Part shown: piece by piece, positions 40,133 to 49,108 of the stretch
How positions within the stretch are numbered: the stretch's first letter is position 1
Layout of the letters: every line of letters begins with the position of its first letter
NCBI GenBank assembly: GCA_022360095.1
Contig: JAKSDK010000778.1
Coordinates: 223,903 to 287,902 of the forward strand
Reading direction: 5' to 3'
Source of the DNA: Phycisphaerales bacterium
GTDB taxonomy: Bacteria > Planctomycetota > Phycisphaerae > UBA1845 > UTPLA1
DNA: 64,000 bases
Program-made: the position numbers and the translations under genes
Notes under the pieces: model-generated
Databases searched by the model: none
What the model was told of the DNA's origin: nothing
Seen by the model: only the letters and a program-made list of their open reading frames with translations

Positions 40133-40381
40133 TTACCGATTCATCTTTTCCAGTTGCTTCACCATGATGTAGAGGCCAAAGCCCATGCCGATCAATAATC
40201 CACTGAGCAAGCCCCAAGGCTCAGAATCATAATGGGCATCCACCTTGTAGCCGACATAGCCGAGAATCAACAGCGTCCCGACGAACTCAAAGGCCAGGGC
40301 CGCGTATCGGATGCCCTGCACATAAAACTTGCTGTCATCGTCTTTCTTTGAGGGCTTCGGGGATTGATCAGAATCCTCCAT
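40133..40381 (-). CDS. AtpZ/AtpI-family small membrane protein
   Basis: 82 aa. A charged N-terminus (SPKPSKKDDDSK) precedes two helices: YAALAFEFVGTLLILGYVGY and WGLLSGLLIGMGFGLYIMVK, with KVDAHYDSEP between them. This two-helix layout with a conserved G-Y-x-x-D-x-x-x-x-S/T-x-P loop is that of AtpZ (Pfam AtpI/ATPase_gene1 type), encoded first in many ATP synthase operons and thought to aid assembly or Mg2+ uptake. It heads the operon, so the promoter should lie in 40382-40623. Confidence 0.88.
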   Translation of the reverse strand: MEDSDQSPKPSKKDDDSKFYVQGIRYAALAFEFVGTLLILGYVGYKVDAHYDSEPWGLLSGLLIGMGFGLYIMVKQLEKMNR

Positions 40382-40623
40382 CGGACTTCGTGAAAAAAAG
40401 TACGAATTCGCTCAAAAAAAAACAGCAGATGGACCATCCCGTCCGCTTCTTTCCGACGACCGGTCATCCACTGCGCCGGGTCGAAAAGTCTAGCGATTCC
40501 GCACCTCTTATGTCAATAGCCAGCGCATGGGCGGGTGTAGCAACGACATCGATTCGGGGGCACCTCTCCTCGCCAGCCATCCTTCCGGGACAGCCCGACC
40601 GCCGAACCGCTACAATGCCCTCT
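40382..40623. promoter_or_regulatory. Divergent promoter region of atp operon and acyl-CoA dehydrogenase
   Basis: 242 bp between divergent genes. On the plus strand TACAAT at 40611-40616 lies eight bases before ATG 40624, as in a leaderless promoter. The minus-strand promoter of the atp operon must also be here, but no clear pair of hexamers was found for it. Confidence 0.4.
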
Positions 40624-41706
40624 ATGACCACCGCATTAGACCAACTGACGGACAAACTCACCCGGCTCTCTACCCATTTTGACATGCTCGGCGAATGGCC
40701 GGAGGCCTCCCTTCAGCACCTCACAGACGCGGGGGCCTGGGCTTGGATCATCCCGGAACCGTACGGCGGCCTCGAACTCGATCCGATCTCTCAACTTCTG
40801 GTGTACGAGGCGATCGGGGCCGGCTGCATGGCGACCTTGTTGATCCTCACGCAAAGGGACGGGGCCTGTGAGCTGATCGCGCTGGCGGACAACGACGCGC
40901 TCAAAAACGAGCTGCTACCAAGGCTGGCAAGGAACGACCTCATGACCTCGGTCGGCATCAGCCAGCTTACCACCAGCAATCAGACCGGAAAACCGGCTCT
41001 CACGGCCGAGCCGGTTGGAGACGAATTTCGCTTAAAGGGCTTTATGCCCTGGGTCACCGGGGCGGAGAAGTGTGATTTCGTCGTCACGGGGGCCGTGTTG
41101 CCGGATGATCGGCAAATCCTGGCCGTCGTTCCCCTGGACCTGCCCGGCGTCCAGGTGGACCCTGCGATGAAACTGATGGCTCTGGAAAGCTCTTGCACGT
41201 CAGAGGTCTACTGTCGCGACGTCCTGCTGAAACGAGATCTAATCCTCGTCGGCCCCGCTGAAAAGGCGTTGGCGCGGCGTTCCACAGTGAAGCCTCTGGT
41301 CGTGGCCGCTTCAGGCATCGGTCTGGCTCAATCCATGATTCAGCTGATCGTCAAACAGGCCGTCGGCACGGACGGCCCGTTGAAAGAGATGGCCGAAGAA
41401 CTGGCCGCCCGATACGAGGCGGTCCGCGAGCGATTGTTTAAGGTTGCGGAGCAGTTGAACGATCCGAATGCGGAGGTGCCCACCACGGAGGTCAGGGTGG
41501 CTGTGAATGATCTCCTTCTCCGGCTGGCCATCGGGTCGCTGACCTATGCCAAGGGTTCCGGTTTCATCCGCCAACGGAACGCTCAACGTCTGGTCCGTGA
41601 GGCGATGTTCTTCCTGGTCTGGTCGGCCCCCGACAATGTCCGAGCCCGCACGCTCGCAGGTTTCCTGAACACGCCCGAGCCGGAGTCCAGGTCGATGTCG
41701 CATTGA
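40624..41706 (+). CDS. Acyl-CoA dehydrogenase family protein
   Basis: ATG 40624 (360 aa); an in-frame ATG at 40615 is also possible, and the longer frame to 40348 runs over the atpZ-like start. Conserved acyl-CoA dehydrogenase pieces are present: IIPEPYGGLELDPISQLLVY in the N-terminal helical domain; MTSVGISQLTTSNQTGKPAL and DEFRLKGFMPWVTGAEKCDF in the beta domain that binds FAD; and a C-terminal four-helix domain (GIGLAQSMIQLIVKQAV). The catalytic glutamate was not located. The protein is somewhat short at its end. Substrate unknown. It has no nearby fatty-acid genes. Confidence 0.88.
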   Translation: MTTALDQLTDKLTRLSTHFDMLGEWPEASLQHLTDAGAWAWIIPEPYGGLELDPISQLLVYEAIGAGCMATLLILTQRDGACELIALADNDALKNELLPRLARNDLMTSVGISQLTTSNQTGKPALTAEPVGDEFRLKGFMPWVTGAEKCDFVVTGAVLPDDRQILAVVPLDLPGVQVDPAMKLMALESSCTSEVYCRDVLLKRDLILVGPAEKALARRSTVKPLVVAASGIGLAQSMIQLIVKQAVGTDGPLKEMAEELAARYEAVRERLFKVAEQLNDPNAEVPTTEVRVAVNDLLLRLAIGSLTYAKGSGFIRQRNAQRLVREAMFFLVWSAPDNVRARTLAGFLNTPEPESRSMSH

Positions 41707-41994
41707 GCGTGATATCACGGGTCGTCTGTGAATCACTCTCTTCGGACTTTTCCAATTGGGCCGGCGCGGATTCGGCACGATTGGCGGTTGAGCGTGCCGG
41801 ATACCGACAATGTGGGGCTTGCCCGTTGGCGGTGCCGTGCGTCCGGCGTCGCTTGAATGTCCGATCCCCATCCGATACGATGAGCCCTTCTTATTCGTTT
41901 TAGATTTCGCCAAACCAATTCGCCTGAACAACACCAATGCTCCGCCGGAAGCTGAAGGAATTAGCCGGCGGCGTCCTCACCAAGGGCTTTGTCG

Positions 41995-42801
41995 ATGCCG
42001 TCCAAGAGAAGTCTCGAAACCTTTTATGAGCCGAACTTAAGACTGACGCAGGCTCACGGACTTCTGGGGTACAACGCCGGATACGCCGAGGTTCGTGGCC
42101 GGGATTCCTTTGATCAACACCAGAAGAATCTGGTCTGGCGATTGCTCGGCGATGTCCATATCGGCCCGGAGAGCACGGTGTTGGACGTTGGGTGCGGGGT
42201 CGGTGGCCCGAGCGGTTGGATTTTCGACCGTTACCGACCTGGGCGGCTCATCGGCATTGAATATTGCTCCACCAGCGTTCGAGCGGCTGAGCAACGGTGG
42301 TCGGGCACGCCGGAACGGCCGATCTTTCTCCAAGGGGATGCTCAACATCTGCCGTTGCCGGACGAGTCGGTGGATGTGATCTTCAACCTCGAATCCGCCC
42401 TGCATTACGCCGACAAACGAAGGTTTATCTCCGAGTGCATGCGAATCCTCAAGCCGGGAGGAACGCTTTGTCTTGGAGACATCACCACCCAGTACAAGCG
42501 GCTTTTCGTTGCCCTGGGGATTCTCAACATCGTGAGCAGCCAGTTCAGCACGCATGCACGGCTTTGGTCCTTTGAGGATTACATGAGTGCATTCAAGGCT
42601 TTGGGACTTCGCGTGCTTCGTCACGAGGAGGTTGCTCGACAGGCTGCGGATTCGCTCTTTGAGGGGCTGACCGAGGTCAGCCGGGTCGGTTGGAACAATG
42701 CTCGCGGTTATCGGGGACGGTATTTCTATCTTCGGTTCATGGAGAAGCTGCTCCGGCACGAGTGGCTGGCCTATGACCTGTTCGCCGTCTCCAAACGGTG
42801 A
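41995..42801 (+). CDS. Class I SAM-dependent methyltransferase
   Basis: ATG 41995 (268 aa) has AAGGG upstream; a TTG at 41989 is the alternative. Motif I is STVLDVGCGVGGPSGWIFDR, motif II includes RLIGIEYCSTSVRAAEQRW, then LQGDAQHLPLPDESVDVIFN, LESALHYADKRRFISECMRI and LKPGGTLCLGD. This is the layout of small-molecule methyltransferases such as those for sterols, quinones or mycinamicin-like sugars. The C-terminal lid (about 190-265) is helical. Neighbours do not reveal the substrate. Confidence 0.92.
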   Translation: MPSKRSLETFYEPNLRLTQAHGLLGYNAGYAEVRGRDSFDQHQKNLVWRLLGDVHIGPESTVLDVGCGVGGPSGWIFDRYRPGRLIGIEYCSTSVRAAEQRWSGTPERPIFLQGDAQHLPLPDESVDVIFNLESALHYADKRRFISECMRILKPGGTLCLGDITTQYKRLFVALGILNIVSSQFSTHARLWSFEDYMSAFKALGLRVLRHEEVARQAADSLFEGLTEVSRVGWNNARGYRGRYFYLRFMEKLLRHEWLAYDLFAVSKR

Positions 42802-42826
42802 CCGTCGACGGATTCGGATCGGGGAT

Positions 42827-43813
42827 TCAATGGATGAACTCCCGTTCTTCGGGAAACGCTTCGTTGGTTTGCACCTTGGGTTGGCCCGTCATCCGTGATT
42901 GATATTCCTTCACTTCCATGTTTAGCGGTTCAATGTGAACGGTGGTGCGCGTGGTCGGCCACTTCTCAGCAATGGCATCCTCGATCTTATGACTGAGGCG
43001 ATGCGCGTCGGCGACCGTGGTTTCCGGCATCACGACGAGGTGCATCTCGATTTGTCGCTCCGAACCGGACTGGCGCGTACGGATGCCGTGCACCTCGACA
43101 AATGAATCACTGTATCGATTGATGATCTCGCCCAGGATTTCAATTTCGCTCTCCGGAAGGGCGGCATCCGTGAATTGCGCGAAGACCTCACGGAACACGT
43201 GGAGCGACATGAAGAGGAGGCAGACGGCCACGCCCAGGGCCAAAAGTGTATCGGCGATCGGCCAGTCTCCGAGAGCACCGATGAGCAGTCCGCCTGCGAT
43301 ACCGCCGGTGATAAAGATGTGCGTTCGCAGATGCATGGCCTCCGCCAAAATCGCGGGCGATCGCGTCCTGCGCGCTTCGCGCATGAGATACATCGAAATG
43401 ATGAAGTAGATGCCGGCCGCCACGAGCATGACGGCACACACGTAAGCCGGGATCTGCTCCGGCGTACGGCCGTGAATGAGTCTGTCGATTCCGCGGTAGC
43501 CGATTCCGATTGCGGCGCAGGCCATGAAGGCGCCTTCGATCGCGGCGCCGACCGCTTCGAACTTGCCGTGACCGAATTGATGCGTTCGGTCAGCCGGTTT
43601 GGCCGCCAGGATGATGGCGATCAGGACGATGACCGAGTCCACGGCATCGAGAAAAGTGTGAATTCCTTCTGCGAGAAGGCTCTCCAGGCCGAGCAGCCAT
43701 GCAAAGCTGATCTCGGTCCCACTGACAACCAGGCTCGCGACGATTGCAAAAACCACAACGCGAATGCGGCGACGCACCTCACGGTCCGCTTCGGTTGTTA
43801 CATTGGGTGGCAT
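42827..43813 (-). CDS. Cation diffusion facilitator (CDF) metal exporter
   Basis: ATG 43813 (328 aa) is preferred; two TTG codons give an in-frame extension to 43882. About six membrane helices are visible: VVVFAIVASLVVSGTEISFA, LAEGIHTFLDAVDSVIVLIA, IEGAFMACAAIGIGYRGIDR, VCAVMLVAAGIYFIISMYLM, HIFITGGIAGGLLIG and ADTLLALGVAVCLLFM. The family motif AKPADRTHQFGHGKFEA ends the second helix. The cytoplasmic C-terminal domain (about 230-320) carries the ferredoxin-like metal-sensing fold with HGIRTRQSGSERQIEMHLVV. It should export Zn2+, Fe2+ or Mn2+ by proton antiport. Confidence 0.93.
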   Translation of the reverse strand: MPPNVTTEADREVRRRIRVVVFAIVASLVVSGTEISFAWLLGLESLLAEGIHTFLDAVDSVIVLIAIILAAKPADRTHQFGHGKFEAVGAAIEGAFMACAAIGIGYRGIDRLIHGRTPEQIPAYVCAVMLVAAGIYFIISMYLMREARRTRSPAILAEAMHLRTHIFITGGIAGGLLIGALGDWPIADTLLALGVAVCLLFMSLHVFREVFAQFTDAALPESEIEILGEIINRYSDSFVEVHGIRTRQSGSERQIEMHLVVMPETTVADAHRLSHKIEDAIAEKWPTTRTTVHIEPLNMEVKEYQSRMTGQPKVQTNEAFPEEREFIH

Positions 43814-43939
43814 CGAAGCACGAGACTCCCGGACGCATGTTGTTTGCCAGGTCTCAAAGACACATCCCGGTTGACTCAACAATGTATTTTAGTCTTGAAC
43901 GAGTTGTATGGGTAGTCTGTGGCGAGCGGTGTGTTCTGG

Positions 43940-43945
43940 TTATAC
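43940..43945 (+). promoter_or_regulatory. Candidate -10 box for apgM
   Basis: TATACT, a five-of-six match to the consensus, with the start codon about 30 bases downstream. No good -35 hexamer was found at the right distance. Confidence 0.3.
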
Positions 43946-43975
43946 TGATTAGGAAGAACTATCCGAGGAAACCTC

Positions 43976-45169
43976 GTGCAAAGAAAATACGTCATTATCT
44001 TACCCGACGGCGCCGCGGATGAGCCGTTGGAACAACTCGATGGCATGACACCGCTCGAAGCGGCCGAGATTCCGAACATCGACGCCGTCGTCGACAGCGG
44101 TCGTCTCGGGACCGTAAGAACCGTGCCGGACGGATTCTCGCCGGGCAGCGACGTTGCCACGATGTCATTGTTCGGTTACGACGTGAACGAGTATTACACG
44201 GGACGCGCTCCCATCGAGGCAGTTGCGCGGAACATCGAGTTACAGCCGGACGATGTCGTCTTTCGTTGCAACCTTGTCAATGTGACCCAGGGTGAGATGA
44301 CGGATTTCACGGCCGGTCACATCAGGACCCGAGAGTCCCAACAGGTCATGGCAGCCTTGAATGAGGTGTTGGGCGGAGAAGGGATTCGTTTTCATACCGG
44401 CGTTTCCTATCGTAACCTTCTCGTGATACGAGATACACTTGCCCTGGAAGCGGTATGCATGCCGCCGCACGACATTCCAGGTGAACCGGTCAGCGATTAC
44501 TTGCCGAAGGGAAAAGGCGGCAGGCAAGTCCAGGAGATCATGGCCCAGGCAGAACGGATCGTGGCTGAACATGACGTGAACAAAGTCCGGGAGGACCTGG
44601 GAGAAGTCCCCGCGACAGGAATCTGGCTCTGGGGTCAGGGTGTGGTTCCGATCATGCCACGGTTTCGCCAGCGCTTCGGGGTCCGCGGATCAGTCATTGC
44701 TGCGGTCGACCTGATCCGCGGCCTGGGAAAGCTCCTCGGTTGGCCGATCATCGACGTTCCGGGCGCGACGGGCTACATCGATACCGATTATGCTGCAAAA
44801 GGCCGATACGCGATCGAAGCATTGGAAGAGTACGACCTCGTCGCCGTCCATATCGAGGCTCCGGACGAGGCCGGGCACATGGGAGATGCGGACGCCAAGG
44901 TCGAAGCGCTGGAGCGAATCGACGAGTGCATTGTCGGACCCGTGTTGGAGAAGTTGCAATCGTTCGATCGGTGGCGGATTCTGGTGGCCCCGGATCATCC
45001 GACACCGGTGGCGTTGCGTACGCACACGAATACGCCTCCGCCGTTCTGTATCGCAGGCTCGGAAGTGCCGAAGGGATTTGCAAAATGCACCTTCAATGAA
45101 CGCCAGGCGGCGACAAGCGACTTCCACATCGGGGCCGGTCACGAGCTGATGGACTATTTTATACGATAG
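43976..45169 (+). CDS. apgM: Cofactor-independent phosphoglycerate mutase, archaeal type
   Basis: 397 aa from GTG 43976, preceded by GAGGAAA. It interconverts 3- and 2-phosphoglycerate. It belongs to the alkaline-phosphatase superfamily: LPDGAADEPLEQLDGMTPLE with the first metal Asp, GFSPGSDVATMSLFGYD with the nucleophilic Ser, and VHIEAPDEAGHMGDADAK and LVAPDHPTPVALRTHTNT with further metal ligands. This is the aPGAM/ThrH-unrelated family common in archaea and some bacteria, distinct from GpmI. Pyruvate kinase follows 96 bp downstream on the same strand, so two of the last three glycolytic steps are encoded together. Confidence 0.95.
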   Translation: MQRKYVIILPDGAADEPLEQLDGMTPLEAAEIPNIDAVVDSGRLGTVRTVPDGFSPGSDVATMSLFGYDVNEYYTGRAPIEAVARNIELQPDDVVFRCNLVNVTQGEMTDFTAGHIRTRESQQVMAALNEVLGGEGIRFHTGVSYRNLLVIRDTLALEAVCMPPHDIPGEPVSDYLPKGKGGRQVQEIMAQAERIVAEHDVNKVREDLGEVPATGIWLWGQGVVPIMPRFRQRFGVRGSVIAAVDLIRGLGKLLGWPIIDVPGATGYIDTDYAAKGRYAIEALEEYDLVAVHIEAPDEAGHMGDADAKVEALERIDECIVGPVLEKLQSFDRWRILVAPDHPTPVALRTHTNTPPPFCIAGSEVPKGFAKCTFNERQAATSDFHIGAGHELMDYFIR

Positions 45170-45265
45170 TATAAATTAAGCGTGCGGAAGTCATACATCT
45201 CAGGGTAGCGCTCGTACGGAAGCGGGCGCGGTAACGTTGGCCGCAAAACACATGGTTTCAAACGA

Positions 45266-46684
45266 ATGATTCGAACCAAGATCGTTGCCACGTTGGGGCC
45301 CGCTTCCGATTCGTCGGAGATGATCGGGCGGCTGATCGAAGCCGGGGTCGATGTCTTTCGCCTGAACTTCTCACACGGGACGCTCGAGCAGCATGCCCGG
45401 ACCTATGAGCGGATTCGTCAGGTTCGTCGAGAGCGCGGGTCGATGGCCGCCGTCATGGGCGATTTGTGCGGACCCAAAATCCGCGTTGATCCCGTCGAGG
45501 ACGACGGGTTTGAAATCGCCCAAGGGGACCGAATCGAAATTGTGGCGGACCACCTGGTCGGTCATGGCGGTCGGATTTCGACCAATCGGCCGGAGTTGGT
45601 CGGCGAAGTTCAAATCGGCCATCGTATCCTCATCGACGACGGCATGGTGCAGTTGCGCGTCAACCAGACCCATGACGATCGGTTGGTCTGCGTCTGTGAG
45701 GTCGGCGGCACCATTCGCACGCGCAAGGGCATGAACTTTCCGGACAGTGACCTGAAGATGTCGGCCATGACCGAGAAAGACCGGGAAGACCTGGCCTGGG
45801 CGCTCGACAACGAGCTCGACTACATCGCGATGTCGTTCGTTCGCAGTGCCCAGGATTTGCAGGAGCTGCGCGAGCTCATGCCCTTGAGCGACGTGGACTG
45901 TCGCGTCGTCGCCAAGATCGAAACGACGCAAGCGATTGAGCATTTGAGTGGTATTATTGAATCGGCGGACGTTGTGCTTGTGGCCCGCGGCGATCTCGGT
46001 GTGGAAATGGATCTCGCTCAGGTTCCCCTTCTGCAAAAGAGAATTGTCAAGCGATGTCAGGAAGCGGCGAAGCCGGTCATTATTGCGACGCAGATGTTGC
46101 AGTCCATGGTTGAGCAGCCGACGGCGACACGTGCGGAAGTCAGCGACGTGGCCAACGCCATTCTGGACGCGGCGGACGGCGTAATGCTCAGTGCCGAAAC
46201 TTCGGTCGGTGCATATCCCACCGAAAGCGTGCGGATGATGACCCGAATCGCGGACAAGACGGAGTCCTATCTGCAAGAGCGAAATCAAACGGCTCGCATC
46301 GACGTCACGAAGACCATGCGACGCATTACGACGGCCGTCGCGCACGGCGCAAGCCTGCTGGCACGGGAGCTGAATGCGAAATTGGTAGGGGTCTGGACCG
46401 AAACCGGCAACACCGCCCGGCTGCTGAGTAAGACCCGACTCAATACGATGGTCGTCGGTCTTTCACCGGACGAACACGTCTGTCGCAGGATGTCGATGTA
46501 CTACGGGGTTATCCCGGTGCAGTTAGCCCGAAAACAGGACGTTCCGAGCATGTTGCGGGAATTGGATGCGCTTTTCCTGGATCGAGAACTGGTGGACCGT
46601 GGCGATCTACTCGTCGTGATCGCCGGAACACGTCTTGAAGAGGAAGGTGCAACCAATGCGCTGCTCATCCATCTTGTAGGCTAA
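45266..46684 (+). CDS. pyk: Pyruvate kinase
   Basis: 472 aa, normal for bacterial Pyk I/II. MIRTKIVATLGPASDSSEMI and VFRLNFSHG begin the barrel. GDLCGPKIRV, the B-domain (about 70-165), AKIETTQAIEHLSGII, VLVARGDLGVEMDLAQVP, IIATQMLQSMVEQPTATRAE and GVMLSAETSVGAYP carry the active site, K+ and Mg2+ ligands. The C-terminal domain (about 350-472) would hold the effector site. It converts phosphoenolpyruvate and ADP to pyruvate and ATP. There is no obvious ribosome site before ATG 45266. Confidence 0.97.
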   Translation: MIRTKIVATLGPASDSSEMIGRLIEAGVDVFRLNFSHGTLEQHARTYERIRQVRRERGSMAAVMGDLCGPKIRVDPVEDDGFEIAQGDRIEIVADHLVGHGGRISTNRPELVGEVQIGHRILIDDGMVQLRVNQTHDDRLVCVCEVGGTIRTRKGMNFPDSDLKMSAMTEKDREDLAWALDNELDYIAMSFVRSAQDLQELRELMPLSDVDCRVVAKIETTQAIEHLSGIIESADVVLVARGDLGVEMDLAQVPLLQKRIVKRCQEAAKPVIIATQMLQSMVEQPTATRAEVSDVANAILDAADGVMLSAETSVGAYPTESVRMMTRIADKTESYLQERNQTARIDVTKTMRRITTAVAHGASLLARELNAKLVGVWTETGNTARLLSKTRLNTMVVGLSPDEHVCRRMSMYYGVIPVQLARKQDVPSMLRELDALFLDRELVDRGDLLVVIAGTRLEEEGATNALLIHLVG

Positions 46685-46967
46685 AGGTTCGACAGTTCAG
46701 GAGATCACGGTTCCCTGAACCCGCCTCTTATGACGAAAACGGGAAAGCGCTATGACTGGCGCCTTGATCATGTCTGTCACCAATTGACGTTCGGCGCCGC
46801 CTGGAACGCCCGATAAGAAACCCATGTTCGTCATCCTGGATTCCTCGTTTGCACACATTCGATCTTGTTTGCGTCACCCGTTGGTGCGTTCGTTCAGCCG
46901 CTGAACGGTTGTGCCGATAAATGACCAGTGACTTGTAGATCGGGGGGTGTATCCCGAGGACATCGAA

Positions 46968-48230
46968 ATGCGGAAGTTCGGACAAACAAGAAGGTTATTC
47001 GCCGGCCACCTTACGTCATCCTTGCAGACCGATATCACCACGCGTCCGGTATTGGTCGGCCGGCCGGGTCCGATGACGATCTGCCATCCCGTTTGGCGAC
47101 TCGGTCGCGGGGGGCTTGAACGCCAGTTGGTGCAAATCGTCAACCGGATGTCGACAGACGAATATCGTCACGTGGTTCTGGTTCGCGGCTGGGACAAATC
47201 AAGCGAGCAGTTGGCGAGCGAACTGGACGATCACGTTACCCTGATCAAGCAGGCCGAGCCGGGCCGGGACCGTACGTGGTCACGACGGCTGGCGTGCATC
47301 CTCCGCGAATACGAAGTGAATGTTCTACACGTGCGCGGCCTGTCCATGTTGATGGATGCCGTGTTGGCCGCGGAACTCTACGGTGACACGGCGGTGGCAT
47401 TCAGTTTTCATGGATTCGAGTCGCCGGGCAAGCACTTCGACGGCATTCGCCGCAAGATTTATCGAGAGGCCGTCCTTCGCTGCGAATCTCGATGGGCGGT
47501 CGGCCGTACGGCAGCGCAATCCATCGCCGAAATGTTGAACGTTCCACGCGATGTTTTCGGTGTTCTTGCCAACGGCGTCGATACCGATGATTACGAGCCG
47601 GCACCCGATCGATCCAGAGTGCGCCGGACATTGGGGCTTCCCGACGATCGTTTGGTTCTGCTGTCGGTCGGTAATCTGAAACCCGTCAAAGGCCATGAGA
47701 TTTTGCTTCAAGCCATGCGACAGTCGAATGCCATCGCGGACCGGGTTGTGTTGGCCGTGGTCGGCGACGATTATCTTGACGGTTCCTTACAGGCGTGGGC
47801 TGCTGAGAACCTGAATGATTTCGACGTGCGTTTCTTCGGCCGACAAACGGACGCGCTCTCCTGGTATCAGGCTGCGGATGCTTTTGTGTTGCCGTCCTTA
47901 TGGGAGGGGATGTCGAACGCTCTGCTCGAGGCCATGTCCTGCGGTCTGCCGACGATCGCCACGCGCGTCGGCGGAAATCAGGATGTCATTCAAGATGAAG
48001 AAACGGGCCTGCTGGTCGAACCGGGGCATTCCGAGGAACTGTCCGCCGCGATCGTAAGGTTGATCAACGACGCCGACCTGCGGGTTGAGCTCGGGAGCGC
48101 CGCTCGCGAGCGCGTCTTGCAACATTTCTCACTGAACAAAACCGTCGAGGACTGCGCCGCATATTACCGGCGACTGGCGCAGCCGGTCTTGTCGGAGTCC
48201 GTCGAGACGCAGACAGCCGGTTCGGTTTAG
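46968..48230 (+). CDS. GT4-family glycosyltransferase
   Basis: ATG 46968 (420 aa) has GAGGA seven bases upstream; a GTG at 46947 is also in frame. The fold is GT-B: the acceptor half starts at ICHPVWRLGRGGLERQLVQI. The donor half shows LLSVGNLKPVKGHEILLQAM, FFGRQTDALSWYQAADAFVL and PSLWEGMSNALLEAMSCGLP, with the E-x7-E motif, then TRVGGNQDVI. It should add a sugar from a nucleotide donor to a surface glycan. Genes for a Wzm/Wzt-type exporter follow at 11 and 3 bp, so the three genes form a surface polysaccharide operon. Confidence 0.93.
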   Translation: MRKFGQTRRLFAGHLTSSLQTDITTRPVLVGRPGPMTICHPVWRLGRGGLERQLVQIVNRMSTDEYRHVVLVRGWDKSSEQLASELDDHVTLIKQAEPGRDRTWSRRLACILREYEVNVLHVRGLSMLMDAVLAAELYGDTAVAFSFHGFESPGKHFDGIRRKIYREAVLRCESRWAVGRTAAQSIAEMLNVPRDVFGVLANGVDTDDYEPAPDRSRVRRTLGLPDDRLVLLSVGNLKPVKGHEILLQAMRQSNAIADRVVLAVVGDDYLDGSLQAWAAENLNDFDVRFFGRQTDALSWYQAADAFVLPSLWEGMSNALLEAMSCGLPTIATRVGGNQDVIQDEETGLLVEPGHSEELSAAIVRLINDADLRVELGSAARERVLQHFSLNKTVEDCAAYYRRLAQPVLSESVETQTAGSV

Positions 48231-48241
48231 GAGTCTCCCTC

Positions 48242-49105
48242 ATGGAGGCCGTTACGAGTACGCACACCGAATCCAGTCAGACGCTTCTGGTTCGGCTGCT
48301 TGCGCTGTATCGCTATCGTGAGTTGATGTGGATGCTCGCCTGGCGCGACATTCGCGTGCGCTACAAGCATTCTTTGCTCGGGGCGGCCTGGGCCGTGATG
48401 CCGCCGATCGCGATGATGCTCATCTTCACGTTCGTCTTCAGTCAGGTCATCCAGGTTGACAAACAGAAGTTGACCGGCGATGCCGCGCTGCCCTATTCGC
48501 TGTTCGCGTTCAGCGGTCTCGTGCCCTGGATGTTCTTCGCGAACGGATTGACGAACGCCATCGGCTCTCTGGTCGCCAACCGACCTCTGGTGACAAAGAT
48601 TTATTTTCCCCGCGAAGTTTTCCCATTGTCGGCCATCATCGGCGCATTCGTGGATTTCCTGGTGGCGTCGGTCGTCTCCATTGCCCTGGCCGTGCTTCTA
48701 CACTTTTTGCCCAACGGCTGGCATTTTCACCTGAACTGGACCGTTGTGTTTCTTCCGGTGGTGGTCACGGTTCAGGTCATGTTCATGGTGGGGTTGGCTC
48801 TGCTGCTGTCCATGGCGAATCTCTTTTACCGTGATGTCGGTTTCTTGTTTCGGTCGATCATCCAGTTATGGATGTTCGTGACCTGTGTGGTCTATCAACT
48901 GGAGGCGACCGCCGGCTGGAAACGTGTGGTTATCCAGTTGAACCCCATGACGCCGATCATTCGCGCCTATCGGGACTGTCTGGTTTTTGGACGCTCGCCG
49001 TTCGACATCGCGTTCATGAATACCGTGGCGGTCTCGGCGATGGTGCTTCTGGTGGGCTGGTGGTGGTTCCGAAGGCGGGAGTTTGACTTCGCGGAGAATA
49101 TCTGA
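48242..49105 (+). CDS. wzm: ABC-2 polysaccharide export permease (Wzm-like)
   Basis: 287 aa. AGGAG precedes ATG 48242. The N-terminus LYRYRELMWMLAWRDIRVRY followed by KHSLLGAAWAVMPPIAMMLI is the signature of O-antigen/teichoic acid export permeases. About six helices are visible, including FSGLVPWMFFANGLTNAIGS with NRPLVTKIYFPREVFPLSAI, and the final VSAMVLLVGWWWF. It forms the channel that moves a lipid-linked polysaccharide across the inner membrane, driven by the Wzt-like ATPase encoded 3 bp later. Confidence 0.93.
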   Translation: MEAVTSTHTESSQTLLVRLLALYRYRELMWMLAWRDIRVRYKHSLLGAAWAVMPPIAMMLIFTFVFSQVIQVDKQKLTGDAALPYSLFAFSGLVPWMFFANGLTNAIGSLVANRPLVTKIYFPREVFPLSAIIGAFVDFLVASVVSIALAVLLHFLPNGWHFHLNWTVVFLPVVVTVQVMFMVGLALLLSMANLFYRDVGFLFRSIIQLWMFVTCVVYQLEATAGWKRVVIQLNPMTPIIRAYRDCLVFGRSPFDIAFMNTVAVSAMVLLVGWWWFRRREFDFAENI

Positions 49106-49108
49106 CCC

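Noticed and set aside
46695..46720. Hairpin GTTCAGG/CCTGAAC after pyk as a terminator
   Set aside because: Seven-pair stem, 12-base loop and no T-run; too weak to call.
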